In this document: piece after piece, positions 13,883 to 19,549 of the stretch
Layout: each line of letters begins with the position of its first letter
Numbering within the stretch: the stretch's first letter is position 1
Origin: Akkermansiaceae bacterium
GTDB lineage: Bacteria > Verrucomicrobiota > Verrucomicrobiia > Verrucomicrobiales > Akkermansiaceae
Reading direction: 5' to 3'
DNA: 19,549 nucleotides
Assembly (NCBI GenBank): GCA_023301335.1
Contig: JALZVA010000046.1
Coordinates: 1-19,549, forward strand
Made by a program: the position numbers and the translations under genes
The notes under the pieces: model-generated
Database searches by the model: none
What the model was told of the DNA's origin: nothing
Seen by the model: only the letters and a program-made list of their open reading frames with translations

Positions 13883-16800
13883 ATGAATCCAGACAGAGCG
13901 ACGTTAAATTTTTTAAACAGTTTTTCAGAAAAATCTAGAACAGAAGGGGAAAGCATCCAACAGGAAGGTGCGGTCACTCAGATTTTCGGAAACCATCTTT
14001 TTATCCAAGGCCGTGTAGAGCACAAAAAAGGCACATTCCGGACCAGTCTTAGACTGCAAGGGAATCGCTGGTTTGGGAGCTGCACTGCAGATGACGACAC
14101 CGTTGCTGGCACGTGCTTGTATGCCACGATGATGGAGCGGATGCACAGGGGAGAAGATCTACCTGAGTCACCTAATGAATTTGATGATGTCGCCATTATT
14201 GACTTCATCGAAGAAAAGCTTGAGCGTGAATGTGATGACAAAGAAGCAGATTTTGTTTCTAAAGTAGAAAAACGTTACCGCCGTTATGTGATCGAAGGAG
14301 AACTTCACGATCATGACATGGTACGCCTCACTCCAAGATGGGATATCGTAAGTTACGAGCCTCTCGAACTTTGGCCAATGCCTCCTGGAGATATTGTCGA
14401 ATTCTGGAATTACCTAGCCTACGCATTCTACAAGAAAAAGTTGCCTTATCCAGACTTCATGAACTGCATCACTGACCTCGAAGCAGTGCAGAAAAAAATG
14501 CTGGATTGGGAAAAGGAACGTGAAGTCGCTGAGTGGTATGACCGCCTAGAGGATGTCAATGAACGCTCCCCGTCAGAAGCGCCTATCAAGTGCTCATTCC
14601 GCCTTGTGTCGACCATCAATGAAGTGCGCGTAGAGTGCCAAGAGGACGACGGAGAGTTCATCACCTTACGTGAAAAGCAGGATATTGATCGACTCGTGGA
14701 GCTATTCTCTAAAGCAGCTTTACGCATGGATGCTCCTTCTCAAGTGATCTGGGAACATTATCTCTCTTACTATAACTCGGATAACCCGATTATTCTCGAT
14801 CTCGATACGGAAGTGGCCTGCCGCTTCATGAACCGTATTTTCCGTCAGCCCGCTCTTAAGGGGTATGTCGTGAATTTGGATGAAAAGCACTACAAGGTGG
14901 TAAAGGAAGCACTGCATTGGGAATGTGAGGATGATCCTTACCAGCCAGACTGCTTCGCGTTACAACTTGTCACGAAAGGAAAAGATAATGTGTCGCACTC
15001 TGTTAGACTTCTACCAGGGCGTGAAGAACTTTACCAATCAGATGAGACCGTTTTCCCTGGCCCACCAAGATGGATCAAGGAGACAGATGTGCAGCCACGT
15101 TATCACATTCCAAAAGAAGTGATAAGCTCTTTAGAAGGAGTAGAATTCCTTCGTAAGATCGGCGCAACACTACCTGCTTCACTGAAGAAAAATGTAGTAG
15201 ATCTCTCTCTTTATCCAAAATTTGTCATGCGTATCGAACAAGGGCTCACCTCTGCTGAGACAGAGCACCTCGTCATGGATGTGACTGCTCTGGAGAAGAA
15301 AGACCGCCGTATTGAAAAGCTTGTCAAAGAAGGCTGGGAACTCGTGGAACAGAAATCAGTGAAGGGCTCTCAGCTTCTTCGTTTTGCTCGTGAAGACCTT
15401 TACCCAGTACCTGGTTTGTTAGATGAGATGGGGCTAACCTATGATGATAAACTATCAGAATTTAAAACACGTGTAACGAAGCTGTTCCCTGAAAAATTTG
15501 CAGAGTGGGCGAGCAGAATGCCTAAGTCCATTGACGTGGAAATGGACTTTAAGCTTAAGACACTCTTAGCAGATCCTGTCACCGCTGCGATCCGCTTTGA
15601 GGTGGTGAATCAGGACATTGACTGGTTTGATCTGAGAATTGTTATTGATGTTGAAGGAGTGAACCTTTCCAAGGTGCAGATACGTCAGCTTGTTGCGGCA
15701 AGAGGTGGGTATGTAAGGATGGAAGACGGTGGCTGGATGCGACTAGAGATTAAGCTTGATGATGACCAGCGTGATGCGGTCACAAGGTTAGGTCTAGATC
15801 CGTTTGACCTCTCTGGAGAGACACACCGTATGCACGCACTTCAGCTTGCTGATCCGAAGGCCGCAGAAGTCTTTGATCCGAAGGCTTGGAAGAGTATTAA
15901 AGACTCAGCACAAGACATTCAAGTGGATGTGGACGTGGATGTTCCAGAGGAACTTAACGCAACTCTTCGCCCTTATCAGGTGGAAGGATTCCGCTTCCTC
16001 GCTTATCTCGCTACCAACCGCTTCGGTGGTATCCTCGCTGATGACATGGGTCTAGGTAAGACAATTCAGTCGATCACTTATATCCTTTGGTTAAGAAGTG
16101 TAAACCAAGAGAATATCAAGAAGAAGAAGGCTCAGAAAATGCCTGCTTTGGTAGTCTGTCCTAAGTCAGTTCTTGATGTATGGGCTACAGAATCAGAGAA
16201 ATTCTCACCTAATCTTAAGGTGAAGGTCCTAAGATCAAAAGATGATCTGGATATAAAGGAAGCACAAACCAAGCTCGATATCGTGGTTCTTAACTACGCA
16301 CAGCTTCGTGTGTGTGGAGAAGATCTCAACAATATTAAGTGGCTTACAGTTATTCTTGATGAAGGACAGCAGATTAAAAATCCTGATTCAAAAGCAGCAA
16401 AAGCAGCTAGAGAGCTCAACTCCACAAATCGCCTTGTCCTTACAGGTACTCCGATTGAGAACCGCCTGATGGATATGTGGTCACTTATGGCCTTCGCTAT
16501 GCCTGGAGTATTGGGGACACGTGCTTACTTTAAGAAACGCTTCGACAAGCGTAAGGACCCAAGCTCACAGAATCGCCTCGCCGCAAGATTACGCCCATTC
16601 CTACTGCGTAGAACAAAACTACAGGTAGCAAAAGATCTTCCGCCAAGAACAGAGGAAGAGGTCTTTGCGAACATGGAGGGAATTCAGGCAGATCTTTATA
16701 AGGCTGAGCTTAAGAGAATTCAGCAAGCCTTACTTGGCCTAGACTCAGATGAAGCAGTGAAGAAGAACAGCTTTGCGATCCTTCAGGGGTTGATGAGGCT

Positions 16801-17386
16801 ACGTCAGATTTGCTGTCACCCTGGCTTAATTGACCCGAAGTATCTCAAGGAAGAGAGTGCCAAAATGATCGCTCTATTCTACTTGCTTGATCAACTTCGT
16901 GAAGAAAATCACAAGGTGCTCGTCTTCTCTCAGTTTGTTTCGATGCTTGATATTATCAAGGCACGTTTAGAAACGGAAAGCCGTGCTTACAATTACCTCA
17001 CTGGGCAGACTAAGGACCGTAAAGGAGAGATCGAGAATTTCCAAACAACCAAAGATCCTTCCGTCTTCATGCTCTCGCTTAAAGCGGGTGGAGCTGGTCT
17101 TAACTTGACCTCAGCATCGTATGTGATCCTCTATGATCCATGGTGGAACCCAGCGGTGGAGAACCAAGCGATTGACCGAACACACAGAATTGGTCAGAAG
17201 AACAAGGTGATTGCTTACCGTTTGCTCACACGCGGAACTGTAGAGGAAAAAATCCGTGTGCTTCAGCACCAGAAGACAGCTCTCGTGACCAACGTACTTG
17301 GAGACGAAGGCTTCGCAAGTAACCTCGGTGTAGAAGATCTTCAGTTTATTCTTAACCATGGCGGCGAAATGCTTGCTGAGGACTAA
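13883..17386 (+). CDS. SNF2-family DEAD/DEAH-box helicase (Swi2/Snf2 ATPase)
   Basis: A 1167-residue Swi2/Snf2 ATPase, expected to translocate on double-stranded DNA and remodel nucleoprotein. The C-terminal half holds the motor: LRPYQVEGFRFLAYLATNRF, Walker A GGILADDMGLGKT (715-727), Walker B DEGQ (826-829), TGTPIEN (854-860), LVFSQF, then SLKAGGAGLNLTSASYVILY, DPWWNPAVENQAIDRTHRIG and Q1105 of motif VI. The first 700 residues are poorly conserved; WFGSC (63-67) and GTC (76-78) recall a SWIM zinc finger but only two of four ligands remain. Function in vivo is unknown; bacterial members are linked to transcription recycling, repair or defence. Neighbours are housekeeping genes and no nuclease, methylase or other defence partner is adjacent. 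It stands alone with its own leader and terminator. Confidence 0.95.
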   Translation: MNPDRATLNFLNSFSEKSRTEGESIQQEGAVTQIFGNHLFIQGRVEHKKGTFRTSLRLQGNRWFGSCTADDDTVAGTCLYATMMERMHRGEDLPESPNEFDDVAIIDFIEEKLERECDDKEADFVSKVEKRYRRYVIEGELHDHDMVRLTPRWDIVSYEPLELWPMPPGDIVEFWNYLAYAFYKKKLPYPDFMNCITDLEAVQKKMLDWEKEREVAEWYDRLEDVNERSPSEAPIKCSFRLVSTINEVRVECQEDDGEFITLREKQDIDRLVELFSKAALRMDAPSQVIWEHYLSYYNSDNPIILDLDTEVACRFMNRIFRQPALKGYVVNLDEKHYKVVKEALHWECEDDPYQPDCFALQLVTKGKDNVSHSVRLLPGREELYQSDETVFPGPPRWIKETDVQPRYHIPKEVISSLEGVEFLRKIGATLPASLKKNVVDLSLYPKFVMRIEQGLTSAETEHLVMDVTALEKKDRRIEKLVKEGWELVEQKSVKGSQLLRFAREDLYPVPGLLDEMGLTYDDKLSEFKTRVTKLFPEKFAEWASRMPKSIDVEMDFKLKTLLADPVTAAIRFEVVNQDIDWFDLRIVIDVEGVNLSKVQIRQLVAARGGYVRMEDGGWMRLEIKLDDDQRDAVTRLGLDPFDLSGETHRMHALQLADPKAAEVFDPKAWKSIKDSAQDIQVDVDVDVPEELNATLRPYQVEGFRFLAYLATNRFGGILADDMGLGKTIQSITYILWLRSVNQENIKKKKAQKMPALVVCPKSVLDVWATESEKFSPNLKVKVLRSKDDLDIKEAQTKLDIVVLNYAQLRVCGEDLNNIKWLTVILDEGQQIKNPDSKAAKAARELNSTNRLVLTGTPIENRLMDMWSLMAFAMPGVLGTRAYFKKRFDKRKDPSSQNRLAARLRPFLLRRTKLQVAKDLPPRTEEEVFANMEGIQADLYKAELKRIQQALLGLDSDEAVKKNSFAILQGLMRLRQICCHPGLIDPKYLKEESAKMIALFYLLDQLREENHKVLVFSQFVSMLDIIKARLETESRAYNYLTGQTKDRKGEIENFQTTKDPSVFMLSLKAGGAGLNLTSASYVILYDPWWNPAVENQAIDRTHRIGQKNKVIAYRLLTRGTVEEKIRVLQHQKTALVTNVLGDEGFASNLGVEDLQFILNHGGEMLAED

Positions 17387-17413
17387 GGAACTCTAGCAGG
17401 AGATAAATAATTT

Positions 17414-17443
17414 AAAAGCCTCTGAGTGATCAGGGGCTTTTTT
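17414..17443 (+). terminator. Terminator after the SNF2 gene
   Basis: AAAAGCCTCTGA (17414-17425) pairs with TCAGGGGCTTTT (17430-17441), with one U-G pair and a GTGA loop, followed by T residues. Confidence 0.88.
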
Positions 17444-17538
17444 GTAATCTGAGCCTTGTAATATACTCTGTATTCAGGGCGTGTGATTGGAGCTGTTCTA
17501 ACCTTGTCACAAGATACTAAAATGCTAAATTGATAGGA

Positions 17539-18795
17539 ATGAACGATCTATTGTTAGGGAATCCAGTCTTCAAAATGGCAGCTGAACAGTTTGATAGGAC
17601 AGCTGATTTTTTAAAGCTTTCTGAAGATGTGCGTGAGCGCTGTAAGTGGCCAAAGAGAATGATCAGCGTCTCTCTACCGATCCGACTCGATGATGGGACG
17701 ACAAAAGTGTTCAGTGGGTATCGCGTGCAGCATCACTTATCACGCGGTCCAGTGAAAGGGGGCTTACGTTATGACGAGCATGTAGACCTGGGAGAGGTGG
17801 CAGCCCTTGCCATGTGGATGAACTGGAAGTGCGCGTTGATGGGTTTACCATTTGGTGGCGGCAAAGGTGGGGTGACGTGTAATCCTAGAAAGATGTCTGC
17901 ACGTGAGGTGGAGGCCGTCACACGTCGCTTTGCCTCTGAGATGACTCCTTTTATTGGTCCTGAGGTAGATGTCATGGCTCCTGATATGGGGACGAATGAG
18001 CAGACAATGGCATGGATCACAGATGTGTATGCTCAGCATAAAGGATACTTGGTTCCAGGAGTGGTTACAGGAAAACCTGTAAACCTCCAAGGCTCGCTGG
18101 GACGCACAGCTGCCACTGGGCATGGAGTGGCATTCTGTGCATCGTTAGCGATGCATAAGATAGGTATCCAGCAGGGATCTGTGGTTGTCCAAGGTTTCGG
18201 TAATGTAGGAAGTTATGCGGCTCAGACACTTGAACGCTTTGGCTCGAAGGTGATTGCCGTCTCGGATATTTCAGGAGCTATTTATAATCCTGAGGGGATA
18301 GGGATAAGAGAGCTTATCGACTATGTGAAAGAAACTGGCGGAGTAGCTGGCTTCCCAGGAAGTGAGGCATATGACCCTGAGGAGATGCTAAGCTTGGAGT
18401 GCGATGTACTAGTCCCCGCAGCCATGCAGCAAGTGATCACCAAGCAAAATGCAGCGCAGTTAAAATGCAGGATTCTAGCAGAAGGGGCGAATGGGCCAAC
18501 CACCCCTGAGGCAGACACCATTATAGAAAAACGAGGAGATATTTTCCTAGTTCCTGATATTCTTTGTAATGCTGGAGGGGTGACGGTGAGTTACTTTGAA
18601 TGGGTGCAGAATTTACAACGGATGCAGTGGAGTGAGCAGGAGGTTCTTAGTAAATTAGAAACCATGTTAAAAGCTGCGTTCGATCGTGTTTGCTCATATG
18701 GACAGAAAAATGACATCTCTAACCGTGTGGCAGCCTTGGCAATCGGCATTAGGGAGGTGGCTGATGTGAAGGCTCAAAGAGGGCTCTTTCCTTAA
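17539..18795 (+). CDS. gdhA: Glutamate dehydrogenase (Glu/Leu/Phe/Val dehydrogenase family)
   Basis: Catalyses reversible oxidative deamination of glutamate to 2-oxoglutarate and ammonia with NAD(P), linking nitrogen and carbon metabolism. From the ATG at 17539 it has 418 residues, matching the roughly 420-residue class common to archaea and many bacteria. The catalytic region reads GPVKGGLRYDEHV, MNWKCALMGLPFGGGKGG (Lys 97 and the active-site Lys 109), and VMAPDMGTNEQTMAW (Asp 149). The nucleotide-binding fold has VVVQGFGNVGSYAAQ. The C-terminal part keeps AEGANGPTTPEAD and LCNAGGVTVSYFEW. A TTG three codons earlier (17530) keeps the frame open, but the ATG is the better start. NAD or NADP preference is not clear from sequence. 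It is convergent with hisG. Confidence 0.95.
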   Translation: MNDLLLGNPVFKMAAEQFDRTADFLKLSEDVRERCKWPKRMISVSLPIRLDDGTTKVFSGYRVQHHLSRGPVKGGLRYDEHVDLGEVAALAMWMNWKCALMGLPFGGGKGGVTCNPRKMSAREVEAVTRRFASEMTPFIGPEVDVMAPDMGTNEQTMAWITDVYAQHKGYLVPGVVTGKPVNLQGSLGRTAATGHGVAFCASLAMHKIGIQQGSVVVQGFGNVGSYAAQTLERFGSKVIAVSDISGAIYNPEGIGIRELIDYVKETGGVAGFPGSEAYDPEEMLSLECDVLVPAAMQQVITKQNAAQLKCRILAEGANGPTTPEADTIIEKRGDIFLVPDILCNAGGVTVSYFEWVQNLQRMQWSEQEVLSKLETMLKAAFDRVCSYGQKNDISNRVAALAIGIREVADVKAQRGLFP

Positions 18796-18797
18796 GC

Positions 18798-18837
18798 AAA
18801 AAAATGCTCTTGTCCTGAATGAACAAGGACAAGAGCA
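18798..18837 (-). terminator. Terminator after hisG
   Basis: TGCTCTTGTCC (18805-18815) and GGACAAGAGCA (18827-18837) form a perfect 11-bp stem with an 11-nt loop. On the minus strand it is followed by seven T residues, so it terminates the hisG transcript. On the plus strand the stem lacks a T tract, so it would stop gdhA transcripts less well. Confidence 0.85.
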
Positions 18838-18856
18838 GAGTGAAAATCAAAGATGC

Positions 18857-19549
18857 CTAGGAGACGACTTTACTGAGTGGATACTCAATAATGCCTTCTG
18901 CACCAATTGCCTTTAGGTCAGGAATGATTTGACGGACAACATCTTCTTCAATGACTGTCTCGACGGCAATCCAGCCTTCTTCGGCGAGCTTGGCGACAGT
19001 GGGGCGGCGTAATGAAGGAATGAGGTCGAGCACTTCTTTGAGTGCAGGCTCAGGAAGGTTCATCTTTAGGCCCACTTTTCCACGGGCATTAAGAGCGGCT
19101 TTAAGCATGAGGACGAAGCGATCCATCTTTTCTTTTTTCCACTGTTCTTCATAGGAAGTAGGACTAGCGTAGAAGTGAGGAAAACTGGTTAAAAGGGTAT
19201 CAACGATACGGAGTTTGTTAGCTCGGATAGAGCTTCCTGTCTCAGTCACATCAACAATAGCATCAACCAAGTCAGGGACTTTCACCTCTGTAGCACCCCA
19301 AGAGAATTCGATCTCGGCGTTCACTCCTTTTTCTTTTAGGTAGCGTTCTGTAATCCCGACGCCTTCAGTAGCAATTCTTTTCCCCTCGAGATCCTTTACG
19401 CTTTTAATCGGAGAGTCTTCAGGAACGACTAAAACCCACTTAGTAGGGCGGGTCGTGGCACGAGAGTATGGAAGTTCCGCAAGGTCAATTAGCTCGGCAT
19501 TGTTTTCATAAGCCCAGTCGAGTCCTGTGATACCGCAGTCGATGAAACC
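18857..19549 (-). CDS. hisG: ATP phosphoribosyltransferase, long form (5' end beyond right edge)
   Basis: HisG joins ATP and PRPP in the first step of histidine biosynthesis. 230 residues are visible, open to the window edge: GFIDCGITGLDWAYENNAEL (the family D-x-GITG-x-DW motif), then RPTKWVLVVP, KDLEGKRIATEGVGITERYL, FSWGATEVKVPDLVDAIVDV and TETGSSIRANKL, the PRPP-site region. The last 75 or so residues (LKMNLPEPALKEVLDLIPSL, RRPTVAKLAEEGWIAVETVI) are the C-terminal regulatory domain of the long, histidine-inhibited form, so no HisZ subunit is needed. A GTG at 19324 is an internal codon, not the start, since homologous sequence continues upstream in the same frame. A strong terminator follows the stop. 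The rest of any his operon lies outside the window. Confidence 0.95.
   Translation of the reverse strand, partial: GFIDCGITGLDWAYENNAELIDLAELPYSRATTRPTKWVLVVPEDSPIKSVKDLEGKRIATEGVGITERYLKEKGVNAEIEFSWGATEVKVPDLVDAIVDVTETGSSIRANKLRIVDTLLTSFPHFYASPTSYEEQWKKEKMDRFVLMLKAALNARGKVGLKMNLPEPALKEVLDLIPSLRRPTVAKLAEEGWIAVETVIEEDVVRQIIPDLKAIGAEGIIEYPLSKVVS

Noticed and set aside
13883..17386. SNF2 helicase as part of a defence system (for example DISARM-like)
   Set aside because: No methyltransferase, nuclease, DUF1998 protein or other defence partner lies next to it; neighbours are recR, a DUF1461 gene and gdhA, and the gene has its own terminator.

Overview
The window looks like a core chromosomal segment of a Verrucomicrobiota bacterium, probably near Verrucomicrobiales, with moderate to low GC by eye. 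Four things point there: a LysR protein with an MPYGIQQPAVSGQ-type helix-turn-helix, a remnant of the SGNH hydrolase plus TIGR02604 dehydrogenase fusion found in the PVC superphylum, a 34-residue bS22/COX24-like basic peptide gene, and a CdsA signature ending PGIGGALDLIDSL. This is inferred from remembered protein families, not from a search. Almost no gene has a Shine-Dalgarno sequence; most starts follow A/T-rich leaders. I see no phage, insertion sequence, CRISPR array, tRNA or rRNA.

Region 1 (1-3190, minus strand) reads lysR, cdsA, dxr, then an EamA-type transporter running off the left edge. dxr and the transporter overlap by ATGA. This joins isoprenoid (MEP) and phospholipid precursor synthesis with a regulator. 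Region 2 (3242-4442) holds a decayed fragment of a large PVC-type secreted dehydrogenase, with a frameshift at an A8 run, followed by a terminator. Region 3 (4443-7957) carries htpG and a TPR-repeat gene.

Region 4 (8070-11554) is a ribosomal-protein neighbourhood: rpsA, rplI and rpsP on the minus strand, each a separate unit, and a divergent bS22-like microgene that is easy to miss. The rpsA leader has an elaborate fold, with two contiguous helices, a bulge, and an apical loop that can pair with two different partners. It is the best candidate here for an undescribed element.

Region 5 (11622-13593) has a membrane protein gene overlapping recR, then on the minus strand a DUF1461 membrane protein that looks like Lit, the lipoprotein intramolecular acyltransferase. 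Region 6 (13594-17443) is a large SNF2-family helicase gene whose leader contains three successive hairpins and an alternative pairing reaching the start codon. Region 7 (17530-19549) has a glutamate dehydrogenase gene and, converging on it, a long-form hisG cut by the right edge.
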